NCBI RefSeq assembly: GCF_025938155.1
Contig: NZ_JAPCZG010000007.1
Location: 169,835 to 233,834, forward strand
DNA length: 64,000 nt
Direction of reading: 5' to 3'
Origin: Novosphingobium sp. KCTC 2891
GTDB lineage: Bacteria > Pseudomonadota > Alphaproteobacteria > Sphingomonadales > Sphingomonadaceae
The position numbers and the translations under genes are program-made. The stretch's first letter is position 1. Each line of letters begins with the position of its first letter. Positions 27,305 through 36,458 of the stretch are shown here, in pieces. The notes below the pieces were generated by a model. That model was not told where the DNA came from. It made no database searches and saw nothing but the letters and a program-made list of their open reading frames with translations.

Positions 27305-28360
27305 TTACAGGCGTTCGAGCACCGCGTCACCAATTTCCGTCGTATTCGCGTTGCCGCCCAGGTCCCGCCCGAGGACACCGTCCTCCAGCGCCTTGGCCAC
27401 AGCGGCTTCGACGCGGTCTGCGGCAGCGTCCTGGCCCAGCGAATGGCGCAGCAGCATCGCCGCCGACAGGATCGTCGCCATCGGGTTGGCAAGGCCCTGC
27501 CCGGCGATGTCCGGCGCGGAGCCGTGGATCGGCTCGTAAAGTCCGAAGGTGCCGTAGTCGGTCTGGCGTTCGCCCAGCGAGGCCGAGGCGAGCATTCCGA
27601 TCGAGCCGACGCACATGCTGGCCTGATCGGAGAGGATGTCGCCGAACAGGTTGCCGGTCACCACCACGTCGAACTGGCCGGGGTTGCGCACCAGCTGCAT
27701 CGCGGCGTTGTCCACATACATATGGCTGAGCGCGACGTCGGGGTATTCCTTCGCCACTTCGATCACCACGTCACGCCACAGCTGGCTGGTTTCCAGCACG
27801 TTGGCCTTGTCCACCGAGCAAAGGCGTCCGGCGCGGCCCTGCGCGGCGCGGAAGGCGACGTGGGCGATGCGGCGCACTTCGCTCTCGCTGTAGGACATGA
27901 TGTCATAGCCTTCGCGTTCGCCGTTCGGGGTGGTGCGGAAGCCCTTTTCGCCGAAATAGACGTCCCCGTTCAGCTCGCGCACGATCAGCAGGTCGATGGC
28001 GGAAGCGACTTCGGGACGGAGCGCGGAATGGTCTTCCAGTCCCTTGAACACCTTGGCCGGGCGCAGGTTGGCGAACAGCACCAGCTCCTTGCGCAGGCCC
28101 AGGATCGCCTGTTCCGGCCGCAGGTGGCGGTCGAGCGAGTCGCAGTCGGGATCGCCCACCGCGCCGAACAGCACGCCATCGGAAGCGCGGGCGATTTCCA
28201 GCGTCTCGGGCGGGAGCGGGTGGCCATAGGCCTTGTAGGCCGCGCCGCCGACCGGGGCGTGCTTCAGCTCGATGCCAAGGCCCAGTGCCTCGATCACCCG
28301 CACCGCTTCTTGCGTGACTTCGGGACCGATGCCGTCGCCCGGCAGAACCGCAATCTTCAT
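27305..28360 (-). CDS. leuB: 3-isopropylmalate dehydrogenase
   Basis: NAD-dependent oxidative decarboxylation in leucine synthesis. The 351-residue product has [10 protein letters not shown], metal-binding [12 protein letters not shown] and the signature [13 protein letters not shown]. Length is typical. ATG at 28360 sits 15 nt after recO. Confidence 0.97.
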   Translation of the reverse strand: MKIAVLPGDGIGPEVTQEAVRVIEALGLGIELKHAPVGGAAYKAYGHPLPPETLEIARASDGVLFGAVGDPDCDSLDRHLRPEQAILGLRKELVLFANLRPAKVFKGLEDHSALRPEVASAIDLLIVRELNGDVYFGEKGFRTTPNGEREGYDIMSYSESEVRRIAHVAFRAAQGRAGRLCSVDKANVLETSQLWRDVVIEVAKEYPDVALSHMYVDNAAMQLVRNPGQFDVVVTGNLFGDILSDQASMCVGSIGMLASASLGERQTDYGTFGLYEPIHGSAPDIAGQGLANPMATILSAAMLLRHSLGQDAAADRVEAAVAKALEDGVLGRDLGGNANTTEIGDAVLERL

Positions 28361-28375
28361 GGAAGAACCCCTTCG

Positions 28376-28981
28376 CTAACCCGGAATGCGTTTCAGCCGA
28401 TCGAGCAGAATCGCGCGCAGCCCCATAACATCGCGGCGATGATCGGCAAGCAGGCGGTTCCCGATCGCCTTGCCCTGCCGGTCCAGCCGTTCGAGCAGAT
28501 TGGTCCATTCCTCGTCCGGCGGCGGGGCGCCGGCCGTGCCATAGCCGACCTCGCGAAGCAGCAGGATCTCGTATCCTGCCAGCGCCCGCGCCCAGCCGCG
28601 CGCGGACGGCGCATGGCAGATGGCATCAAGCAACGCGCCCAGCGCCGCGTAGAGCGCGGGGTAGGGGTGGCCTTCGGGCAGAGTGGCGGCGGTCAGCGAA
28701 GTGGCCCAGCCGATACCTGCGCTCGCCAGCGGCTCGCCCAGCCAGGCGCCACGGCTTTCCACCAGTTCGATGCGGGCGGAGGGCAGCTGGCTGGCGGAGC
28801 GCGCGCGCACTTCGGCTTCGACCCTGTTTCCGGGGATCAATACCGGACGCATCTCGCGCCCTTTCGCCCCGGCGACGTAGGCTGCGACAAGGCCGTGCTC
28901 GGCGGTCATCAGCCGCACGATCGCACCGTGTTCGCCGTGGGGACGGACGGCGCAAAGCAGGGCGGGGGCGCGGATGAGCAT
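28376..28981 (-). CDS. recO: DNA repair protein RecO
   Basis: RecFOR-pathway mediator that loads RecA on SSB-coated DNA. The 201-residue product has the N-terminal OB-fold pattern (APALLCAVRPHGEHGAIVRL, GLVAAYVAGAKG) and the helical remainder (GYEILLLREVGYG). It is somewhat shorter than the roughly 240-residue norm and has no Cys4 zinc site. The ATG at 28981 is chosen over longer open sequence that would run through the apaG start. Confidence 0.85.
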   Translation of the reverse strand: MLIRAPALLCAVRPHGEHGAIVRLMTAEHGLVAAYVAGAKGREMRPVLIPGNRVEAEVRARSASQLPSARIELVESRGAWLGEPLASAGIGWATSLTAATLPEGHPYPALYAALGALLDAICHAPSARGWARALAGYEILLLREVGYGTAGAPPPDEEWTNLLERLDRQGKAIGNRLLADHRRDVMGLRAILLDRLKRIPG

Positions 28982-29072
28982 CGCTGTCCCGTCTGCGTTC
29001 GATCGGGAACGGTGGCAAGCGGGACAATTTACTTCATTGGAACGTCGGCGCTTGTGGAGTAGTTTGGCTGTC

Positions 29073-29471
29073 ATGAAACAGCTCTTCCAACATTCCGCGA
29101 CGACGGAAGGGGTGACCGTCCGGGTCGCAGTGAACTTCCTGCCGGAACAGTCGCGCATCGATGCGGGCAAGTGGTTCTGGGTCTATCACATCCGGATCGA
29201 GAACGACGGCGCGCAGCCGGTCCAGCTGCTGACGCGGCATTGGCGGATCACCGACGGGCGCGGTGCGGTGAACTTCGTCGACGGCGAAGGCGTGGTCGGC
29301 GAACAGCCGTTGCTCCGATCGGGACAGGCGCATGATTATGTTTCGGGCTGCCCGCTCGGCACGCCGCAGGGAAGTATGCAGGGGCATTACACCATGCGCC
29401 GCGCCGACGGTTCGCTGTTCGACGTGGCGATCCCGTTCTTCCCGCTGGCCGCGCCCGCGACGGCCAGCTGA
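29073..29471 (+). CDS. apaG: ApaG/DUF525 domain protein
   Basis: A 132-residue beta-sandwich protein with the family segments WFWVYHIRIENDG, LLTRHWRITDG, GEGVVGEQPLL and YVSGCPLGTPQGSMQGHY. The bacterial role is unsettled; it was linked to divalent-cation resistance in Salmonella and the fold also occurs in F-box proteins. ATG at 29073 is separated from the divergent recO start by 91 nt. Confidence 0.93.
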   Translation: MKQLFQHSATTEGVTVRVAVNFLPEQSRIDAGKWFWVYHIRIENDGAQPVQLLTRHWRITDGRGAVNFVDGEGVVGEQPLLRSGQAHDYVSGCPLGTPQGSMQGHYTMRRADGSLFDVAIPFFPLAAPATAS

Positions 29472-29532
29472 CGAACCGGCCTGATCGTCCTGCCGGATTG
29501 ACATCCGCGCTTGTGCGCCGGAAGGGGACGAC

Positions 29533-30339
29533 ATGAAGCGGACGCACCTGCCCCTCAATGGTCTGCGCGTGCTCGATGCGGCGGCGCGGCATCTTTCGTT
29601 CACGCGCGCGGCAGACGAGCTGGCGGTGACGCCTGCCGCCGTGGGCCAGCAGATCCGCGCGCTGGAGGACTTGCTGGGCGTCGTCCTGTTCCGCCGCACG
29701 TCCAAGGGTCTCGAACTCACCGACGAGGCCTCGGCCGGACTGGATGCGATCCGCGAGGGCTTCCTGCGCTTCGAGGAAGGCGTTCAGTCGATGCAGGCGG
29801 GCCAGTCGAGCCACGTCTATACGATCGCCTGCCCCCGCGATTTCTTCGCCGCATGGCTTTCGCCCCGGCTGGCCGCCTATCGCCATGAAAGCCCGCAGAT
29901 GCGCTTCTTCCTCGTCGGAGGAGATGGCGACGTCGATTTCACCGAGGCCAATCTGGACGTTGCGGTGCGCTGGGCCGAAGGGCCGGGCGAACTGGAAGGG
30001 ATCGCGCTCGGCTCGCCCGAGACAATCGTGGTGACCGCGCCGGGCGCGACCGGCGATGCGCCATGGATCGGCTGGCCGGGCGATCCGGCACCCGATGGCA
30101 GTGCCAGCGACGTGCAGTTTTCGGTCGGGGATGCCGGCACCGCGATCAGCGCCGCCGCCGCCGGACTGGGCAAGGCGCGCGTGCCGCTGCTGCTGGCCGA
30201 GGGCGCGATCGAGGCGGGCCGAGTCGCGGCCATCGGGCCGGCCGAAACAGGGCGCCGCGGCTATTGGCTCGTTGCGCCGCTGCCGCAGTGGCGGCAAAAG
30301 AAGGTCAAGGCGCTGGTCTCGGCACTTTCCGGGCAATAA
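29533..30339 (+). CDS. LysR-family transcriptional regulator (GcvA-like)
   Basis: 268 residues: N-terminal winged helix-turn-helix (LNGLRVLDAAARHLSFTRAA, with LAVTPAAVGQQIRALE as the recognition helix) and a LysR substrate-binding domain from about residue 95. The start LPLNGLRVLDAAARH resembles GcvA/AmpR-type regulators. The effector-domain end is shorter than usual (about 300 residues expected). Target genes are not evident; apaG lies upstream in the same direction. Confidence 0.9.
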   Translation: MKRTHLPLNGLRVLDAAARHLSFTRAADELAVTPAAVGQQIRALEDLLGVVLFRRTSKGLELTDEASAGLDAIREGFLRFEEGVQSMQAGQSSHVYTIACPRDFFAAWLSPRLAAYRHESPQMRFFLVGGDGDVDFTEANLDVAVRWAEGPGELEGIALGSPETIVVTAPGATGDAPWIGWPGDPAPDGSASDVQFSVGDAGTAISAAAAGLGKARVPLLLAEGAIEAGRVAAIGPAETGRRGYWLVAPLPQWRQKKVKALVSALSGQ

Positions 30340-30412
30340 TCGGACGCCTGTTTGCGACGAGTTGTTACGGGTATTGACTCGCTCTTAACTGCAATGCCCC
30401 TAGTCGGATCCG

Positions 30413-32398
30413 ATGGACTCGGTGGAATTTTCGGCACTTAGGCGGGCGAGACAGGCGGCGATGACGCGCCTGCGCCGTCTGTCGGGCTTGGTTCGCGCCG
30501 CGTTTCGCCAGCACGATGGCGATGCTTTTACCCAGGCCTACGCCAACTCGCTCTCGCGCCGGCTGCCGCTGCTCTATCTCGTTGTCGTCTTTGCGCTGAT
30601 GCTGTTGATGGTGCGCTTTATGGGCAGGGCCCCGCCGGCGTTGCTGGCTGCCGGGCCGGCGCTTTGCCTGTTCGCGGGATGGCGTGCGCGGCACTGGTTG
30701 CCGCATCGGGTCCGGCGGCGCTCGGTCGATCAACTGCGCGCCGATCTTGACCGGATGAGCCAGATCGGCGGGTTTTCCGGCCTGTTGTTCGTCAGCTGGG
30801 GGCTGGCGCTCTATCCGTTCGGCGATAACGATGCGCGCAGCCTGATCCACTATATGCTGGCGGTGGCGATGATCTCCGGCGTGCTGGGCCTTGCCCATGC
30901 GCCAGCCACCGCGCTGCGCATCGCACTTGCGTTCGTGGTGCCCAGCAGCCTGTTTTTTCTGATCGCGGGTCATCCCAATGCGGTTTACGTCACGCTGGTC
31001 CAGCTGGTGGTCACGGCGATCCTGCTGTTCGTCAGCCAGGGGCACCATCACGATTTCGTGGGGCTGGAACTGTCGCGGCAGCAACTCGCGCGGCGCGAGC
31101 AGGCCACCGCGCGCCTTGCCGGCGAAGCGACCGTGCGCGCGAGCATCGATCCGCTGACTGGCGGGCTCAACCGCGGTGCGATCCTTGAGCGGGTGGAAGA
31201 GGCGATCGGCTCGCCTTCGCCGGTCAAGCCATGGCTGGCGCTGATCGATCTCGACGGGTTCAAGCTCGTGAACGACACCTATGGACACGCGGCGGGGGAC
31301 GAGGCGCTCAAGGTGATCTCGGAACGCATCGCGGCGGTGCCCGGCGTGCTGGCGAGCGGCCGGCTGGGCGGGGACGAGTTCGCCGTGCTGTTCGATGCCG
31401 CGCTGGAAGGCCCTGCCATGGCCGGGCTGGCGGCGCGGCTGGTATCGTCGATCCGCGAGGAGATCGGCCATCAGGAAGCCCGCCTGCGCCTGAGCGCGTC
31501 GATCGGCCTGCACCGGGTGCGCGGCGAGGGACTGGGCGGCTGTCTCGAACGTGCCGACGCGGCGCTCTACAAGGCGAAGGATCGGGGCGACGGATCGGTC
31601 GTGTTGTTCGGACCGGACGACGAGGTCGCCCTGCAGGAGCGGATCGAGATTACGCGCCGCTTCAACGACTGCGCGCTCGATGACCGGCTGAAGCTGCTTT
31701 ACCAGCCGATCCACGATTTCGACGGAGGGCGGATCGTCACGGTCGAGGCGTTGGCGCGCTGGTCGCCGGATGGCGTGCAGTGGCATGCGCCCGGCACGTT
31801 CCTGGCGATTGCCGAAGCCACCCGCCGCACGGGCGAGTTGACGCGGCTGGTGCTGGCCCGCGCGCTGGCCGAATGCCGCCCGTGGGAAACCGGGATCAGC
31901 ATCGCCATCAATCTTTCGCCGCGCGATATCGTGCGCGACGGCGCGGTGGAACGGATCGCCGCGATCGTGCGCGATGCCGGTGCGGTGCCGCAGTCGATCA
32001 CGCTGGAAGTGACCGAGCGCGCGATCATGGCCGATCCGCGCCGCGCCGCGATGCAGCTGGCCGCGTTCCGCGAACTGGGCTTCCGCATTGCGCTGGATGA
32101 TTTCGGTGCGGGCTGGTCGAGCCTGTCACAGCTGCGCGACCTGCCGCTGGACATGATCAAGCTTGATCGCGAACTGGCCGCGGCGCTGCCGGGCGATCCC
32201 GATGCGCGGGCGATCGTGGGAATGATCGTCGCGCTTTCGTGGCAGCTGGGGATCGATTGCACGCTGGAAGGCGTGGAGACCGAGGAGCAGGCCGAGGCGG
32301 CACGCGCGCTGGGTATCCGGCTGATGCAGGGCTACTACTTCAGCCGGCCCGGCACGCTGGACGAGGCGCTGGCCGCCGCCCATCGGGCCGTGGCCTGA
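30413..32398 (+). CDS. Membrane-anchored GGDEF-EAL protein
   Basis: 661 residues: an N-terminal membrane domain of about five or six helices (residues 45-220), a GGDEF domain with an intact GGDEF active site (GRLGGDEFAVL, about residue 318), and an EAL domain with YQPI, TVEALARW (EAL near residue 444), NLSP, EVTE, DDFGAG, KLDRE and EGVETEEQ. Both cyclic-di-GMP synthase and phosphodiesterase sites look complete, so either or both activities are possible. Confidence 0.93.
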   Translation: MDSVEFSALRRARQAAMTRLRRLSGLVRAAFRQHDGDAFTQAYANSLSRRLPLLYLVVVFALMLLMVRFMGRAPPALLAAGPALCLFAGWRARHWLPHRVRRRSVDQLRADLDRMSQIGGFSGLLFVSWGLALYPFGDNDARSLIHYMLAVAMISGVLGLAHAPATALRIALAFVVPSSLFFLIAGHPNAVYVTLVQLVVTAILLFVSQGHHHDFVGLELSRQQLARREQATARLAGEATVRASIDPLTGGLNRGAILERVEEAIGSPSPVKPWLALIDLDGFKLVNDTYGHAAGDEALKVISERIAAVPGVLASGRLGGDEFAVLFDAALEGPAMAGLAARLVSSIREEIGHQEARLRLSASIGLHRVRGEGLGGCLERADAALYKAKDRGDGSVVLFGPDDEVALQERIEITRRFNDCALDDRLKLLYQPIHDFDGGRIVTVEALARWSPDGVQWHAPGTFLAIAEATRRTGELTRLVLARALAECRPWETGISIAINLSPRDIVRDGAVERIAAIVRDAGAVPQSITLEVTERAIMADPRRAAMQLAAFRELGFRIALDDFGAGWSSLSQLRDLPLDMIKLDRELAAALPGDPDARAIVGMIVALSWQLGIDCTLEGVETEEQAEAARALGIRLMQGYYFSRPGTLDEALAAAHRAVA

Positions 32399-32416
32399 AC
32401 GCGGGCGACCGGCGCT

Positions 32417-33718
32417 CTAGTGGAAGTCCACCACCACGCGCGGGCCTCCCGGCGGGTGGATGCGGCGGAACAGGCGCCCTTTTTCACTGAACAGCACCAG
32501 CGCGAGCGAAAGCAGCGCACCGGCAAGCAGCGACCAGGCCAGCGGCCTTGCGCTGCCGTCATAGGCCTGGCCGATCATCATGCCGAGGCCTGAAGCAATC
32601 GCCATGCGCAGGAACGTCTGCACCGAGCTGGCCGCGCCGGCGGTCTGGGCGAAAGGCTGCAACGCGATCGAGCTGAAGTTGGCGCCGATGAAGCCGATCA
32701 GGCAGACGTTGGCCGCCATCACCGGCATGAACTGCCACAGGGTTTCGTCCGGGCGAGATGCCAGAAGGACCTGGGTGGTGCTGAACAGGATGAATGCCAG
32801 CAGCGCGGTGTGGGACACGCGCCGCGCGCCGAAGCGTTCGACGATCCGGGCGTTGAAGAAGCTGGCCAAGGACATGGCCGCGCCCGTCGCCGCGAAGAAC
32901 AGCGGCATCAGCGCGCCGGCGCCGAAATGTTCGCCGACCAGCTGCTGGACCGAGTTCACGTAGCCGAACAGCCCGCCCATCACGAGGCCGGACCCGATGA
33001 CATACCCCGTCGCGCCGCGGTTGGTGGCTGCGCGGGCCATGTTGACCGCGATCGAAGCCGGCCGGATCGGCTGGCGGAATTCGGGATGCAGCGTTTCCTC
33101 GAGCCGCGCCCAGACCCAGATGCCGAGCAGGACCGCCAGCACCGCCAGCGCCGCGAAGATCCAGCGCCACCCTGCGAACATCAGCACGAACTGGCCCAGG
33201 CTGGGCGCGAGAATCGGTACGATCATGAACACCATCGAGACGGTGGACAGCATTCGCGCCATGCGGTCGCCCGCGTGCCGGTCGCGGATGATTGCGCTTG
33301 GCACCACCGTCATGCCCGCACTGCCAAGCCCTTGGAGCACGCGCAGCACGAGGAGCGTGTTGAAATTGGTGGCCAAGGCGCATGCCACAGACAGGACGAC
33401 GTAGAGCGAAAGGCTGGCCAGGACCACGCGGCGGCGGCCAAAGCGGTCGGCCAGCGATCCGGGGATCAGCGCGCCAATGCCGCCGGCCAGCAGGTAGACC
33501 CCCACCACCAGTTGGCGGCGATTGGGATCGGACACGCCCAGATCGTGCGCGATCTGACCCAGCGCAGGCAGCATCGTATCGATCGCCAGCGCCTGCAATG
33601 CCATCATCATCGCCATCATGGCGACGAATTCGCGGTGGCCCATGCTGAAGCTGTTTTCGCCCCCTTGGGCGTCCGGAAGCGCGCGCGGCCCCGGAGTCTC
33701 GTGAGTCTTCCGGTTCAT
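32417..33718 (-). CDS. Bcr/CflA-type MFS multidrug exporter
   Basis: 433 residues with about 12 membrane segments. Motifs fit the drug:H+ antiporter group: LADRFGRRRVVLA (motif A) after the second helix and RVLQGLGSAGMTVVPSAIIRD with a Bcr/CflA-like pattern. The N-terminal 25 residues are hydrophilic. Substrates are unknown. Diverges from dinB with 56 nt between start codons. Confidence 0.88.
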   Translation of the reverse strand: MNRKTHETPGPRALPDAQGGENSFSMGHREFVAMMAMMMALQALAIDTMLPALGQIAHDLGVSDPNRRQLVVGVYLLAGGIGALIPGSLADRFGRRRVVLASLSLYVVLSVACALATNFNTLLVLRVLQGLGSAGMTVVPSAIIRDRHAGDRMARMLSTVSMVFMIVPILAPSLGQFVLMFAGWRWIFAALAVLAVLLGIWVWARLEETLHPEFRQPIRPASIAVNMARAATNRGATGYVIGSGLVMGGLFGYVNSVQQLVGEHFGAGALMPLFFAATGAAMSLASFFNARIVERFGARRVSHTALLAFILFSTTQVLLASRPDETLWQFMPVMAANVCLIGFIGANFSSIALQPFAQTAGAASSVQTFLRMAIASGLGMMIGQAYDGSARPLAWSLLAGALLSLALVLFSEKGRLFRRIHPPGGPRVVVDFH

Positions 33719-33774
33719 GGCGCCGGCCTTAGGGTGGCGGACAAGGATCGGCCAGCCCTTTATGCTGCGGCGCG

Positions 33775-34971
33775 ATGTGGCCTATCATGCCGCACATGGA
33801 CGCGCGCAAGCAGCACGGCGAGGAAGATGAGACGCGGGCCCGCGAAGGTGCGGGCGGGGGTGCCGGCGGATTGCGCAAGATCATCCATGTCGACATGGAT
33901 GCCTTTTTCGCCAGCGTCGAACAGCGTGACGAACCGGCGCTTCGCGGCAAGCCGGTAGCGGTCGGTGGATCGTCCGACCGCGGGGTCGTGGCTGCGGCAA
34001 GCTATGAAGCGCGGGTGTTCGGGGTGCGGTCGGCGATGCCGTCGGTGCGGGCGGCAAGGCTTTGTCCGGACCTGATCTTCCGCAAGCCGCGCTTCGACGT
34101 ATACCGCGCGGTCAGCCAGCAGATCAGGGCGATCTTCCTTGACTATACCCCCCACGTCGAACCGCTGTCGCTCGACGAGGCCTATCTCGACGTCACCGAC
34201 GACGTGCGCGGGATCGGTTCGGCCACGCGGATCGCGCAGATCATCCGGCGACGGATTCGCGAGGAGACGGGCCTGACCGCCAGCGCGGGCGTGTCCTACA
34301 ACAAGTTCCTGGCGAAGCTTGCCAGCGACCAGAACAAGCCGGACGGCCTGTGCGTGATCCGCCCGGGTGAGGGGGCGACCTTCGTCGCGGGGCTGCCGGT
34401 CAAGCGGTTCCACGGCGTAGGCCCGCGCGGCGCGGAGAAAATGGCAGCGCTGGGCATCGAGACCGGCGCCGATCTGCGCGCCCGCGACATCGCCTTCCTG
34501 CGCGAGCATTTCGGCAGTTTCGCCGATTACCTCTACCGCGCGGCGCGTGGCATAGACTTGCGTTCCGTGCGCGCCGATCGTCCGCGCAAGTCCGTGGGCG
34601 GCGAGCGCACGTTCGACCGCGACCTGTCGTCCGGCCCGGTCCTGCGCGAGACGCTGGAGCGGATCATCGATATCGTGTGGGAGAGGATCGAGCGCAGCGG
34701 CGCCAAGGGGCGGACGGTCACGCTGAAGCTGAAGTTCATCGACTTCCAGGCGATGACCCGCGCGCGTTCGCTGCCCCGGCCTGTCGCGGACAAGGCCGAG
34801 TTCGCGGTCATCGCGCGGGCGCTGCTCGATGCCGTGCTGCCCCTGCCGCAGCCGGTGCGGCTGATGGGGCTGACGCTGTCCGCGCTGGATGGCGCAGCCG
34901 ACGACGAGGATGAAGGCGCGCCCGGGCCGGCCGCCGCCGGCAGCGCGCCTCAGGCCGAATTGCCGTTCTGA
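33775..34971 (+). CDS. dinB: DNA polymerase IV
   Basis: Y-family translesion polymerase. The 398-residue product has the catalytic motifs VDMDAFFASVEQRD and SLDEAYLDVT, the thumb HhH region (FHGVGPRGAEKMAALG) and the little finger. It ends QAELPF, a canonical beta-clamp-binding motif at the extreme C terminus. About 35 unconserved residues precede the core, so the real start could be one of several early ATG codons. The last 22 nt overlap the convergent Nudix gene. Confidence 0.93.
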   Translation: MWPIMPHMDARKQHGEEDETRAREGAGGGAGGLRKIIHVDMDAFFASVEQRDEPALRGKPVAVGGSSDRGVVAAASYEARVFGVRSAMPSVRAARLCPDLIFRKPRFDVYRAVSQQIRAIFLDYTPHVEPLSLDEAYLDVTDDVRGIGSATRIAQIIRRRIREETGLTASAGVSYNKFLAKLASDQNKPDGLCVIRPGEGATFVAGLPVKRFHGVGPRGAEKMAALGIETGADLRARDIAFLREHFGSFADYLYRAARGIDLRSVRADRPRKSVGGERTFDRDLSSGPVLRETLERIIDIVWERIERSGAKGRTVTLKLKFIDFQAMTRARSLPRPVADKAEFAVIARALLDAVLPLPQPVRLMGLTLSALDGAADDEDEGAPGPAAAGSAPQAELPF

Positions 34972-35447
34972 TCCGCGCGCCAGGCGCGCCACAGGTCCAG
35001 ATAGTGCAGCGGCGCGCCGCAGATGCCTTCGGGGAGCGCATCGAGCGGGAAGAAGGCCGCTTCCTCAAGCTCGCGCCCATCGGCGACCGGCGGGTCCTGC
35101 GTGGTGCCGGTGACCAGTTCGGTCACGTTGGTCCAGCCGCCAGCAGCGCGGAACGGAAATGTCGCGAACCAGGTTGCTTCTTCCAGCCGGCAGCCCGTTT
35201 CCTCGCGCAGTTCCCTTGCGCCCGACCGCGCCGGGTCCTTGCTCCGCCCGATCCCGCCACCGGGCAGCATCCACGCCTCGCGCCGGTGATAGCTGTGCCG
35301 CACCAGCAGGATCCGGCCTTCCGGATCGAAGGCCAGCACGCTGCATCCGCGCACTTTCAGCCGCAGCAGGCCCCATACCCGCAGCCGAACAGGATGCGCG
35401 GCGCGCAGCAGCGCGCGGTGGAGCGGGGCGGGGACAAGGCCGAACAT
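34950..35447 (-). CDS. Nudix hydrolase
   Basis: 165 residues with LPGGGIGRSKD and RELREETGCRL forming a Nudix box. The first conserved Glu of the box is Lys here, while the metal-binding REUxEE part is intact. The N-terminal region (HRALLRAAHPVRLRVWGLLRL) matches a sphingomonad Nudix subgroup of unknown substrate. ATG at 35447. Overlaps dinB tail to tail by 22 nt. Confidence 0.85.
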   Translation of the reverse strand: MFGLVPAPLHRALLRAAHPVRLRVWGLLRLKVRGCSVLAFDPEGRILLVRHSYHRREAWMLPGGGIGRSKDPARSGARELREETGCRLEEATWFATFPFRAAGGWTNVTELVTGTTQDPPVADGRELEEAAFFPLDALPEGICGAPLHYLDLWRAWRADQNGNSA

Positions 35448-35609
35448 CAGGCAGCAGGTGTCGCGCCGCAGCGCTGCCGCCGCAAGCCCTTGATTGCAGG
35501 CGCGGCGGATCGGGCGGGCTATCGTTGGTAATTCCGCAAGCGCTTGGTATGGCTGGGGCTGGCGAACCGCTGAATCGGCAGTTCCGCCAGTGGGGGAGGG
35601 TTCGGGGGC

Positions 35610-36458
35610 GTGATCCGGCGCGGCGCGATGATCGGGGCAAGGCGGGCGGCGCTGCCGCACGGGCTGACCCTGCACGCCATGTTGTGGTGGACGCTCGCCG
35701 CCACCATCGCGAGCCTTGGCGCCGCGATCCTGTGGGCGCTGGTGACGCCGGTTTCGCCCATTGGCGCGTGGCGCCCGGCCACCGTCCGGATCCCATCGCC
35801 GGCGGAGCGCGCCGCGCTGTTCGCGTCGGTCGACCCGTTCAACCGGGGTGCTGCGTCGTCCGCTGGGCCGGCTTCGTCCGACACCGGCGCGGTGACCTCG
35901 CTGGCACTGACCCTTTTCGCCACGCGTTCCACGCCGGGTGGCGGCGGCAGCGCGATCATCGCGGGGGCAGGCGGCGTGCAGCAGGTGGTCCGCACGGGCA
36001 GCGAGGTGCAGCCGGGCGTGACGCTGGCGGCAGTCGCTTTCGATCATGTGGTGCTGAGCCGCAACGGCGCGCGCGAACTGCTCTATCTCGACCAGTCCGG
36101 CGATGCGCCCAGCGCGGACCGCGTGGTGGCTGCCAATCCGGTGCGCGATACGCTGGCTCCCGCCAGTGCCGCCGGGCCGTTGACGGTCGATGCTGCGCGC
36201 CGGGGCATCGGCTTCGGCCCGCGCGCGGAGGGCGGGCGCGTGACCGGGCTGGAAGTGATGCCGTCGGGCGATGGCAAGGTCTTCCGCGCCGCCGGTTTCC
36301 AACCGGGCGACGTCATCACCGCCGTCGATGGCAAGCCGGTTTCCGGCGCTGGCGACGGCGCGCTTCTTGCCGGTGCGCTGCGCCCCGGCGCTTCCGTTTC
36401 GGTCACCGTCCGTCGCGGCGACCGCCAGCTTCCGCTCGCGATCACATTGGCACCATGA
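35610..36458 (+). CDS. gspC: Type II secretion protein GspC
   Basis: Inner-membrane linker of the type II secretion system, contacting the secretin. 282 residues: a short cytoplasmic tail, one membrane segment (about 22-48), a periplasmic homology region (VTSLALTLFATRSTPGGGGSAII) and a C-terminal PDZ domain (VFRAAGFQPGDVITAVDGKPVSG). GTG at 35610 follows GGGAGGG; ATG at 35628 is the alternative. The ATGA overlap with gspD implies coupling. Confidence 0.9.
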   Translation: MIRRGAMIGARRAALPHGLTLHAMLWWTLAATIASLGAAILWALVTPVSPIGAWRPATVRIPSPAERAALFASVDPFNRGAASSAGPASSDTGAVTSLALTLFATRSTPGGGGSAIIAGAGGVQQVVRTGSEVQPGVTLAAVAFDHVVLSRNGARELLYLDQSGDAPSADRVVAANPVRDTLAPASAAGPLTVDAARRGIGFGPRAEGGRVTGLEVMPSGDGKVFRAAGFQPGDVITAVDGKPVSGAGDGALLAGALRPGASVSVTVRRGDRQLPLAITLAP

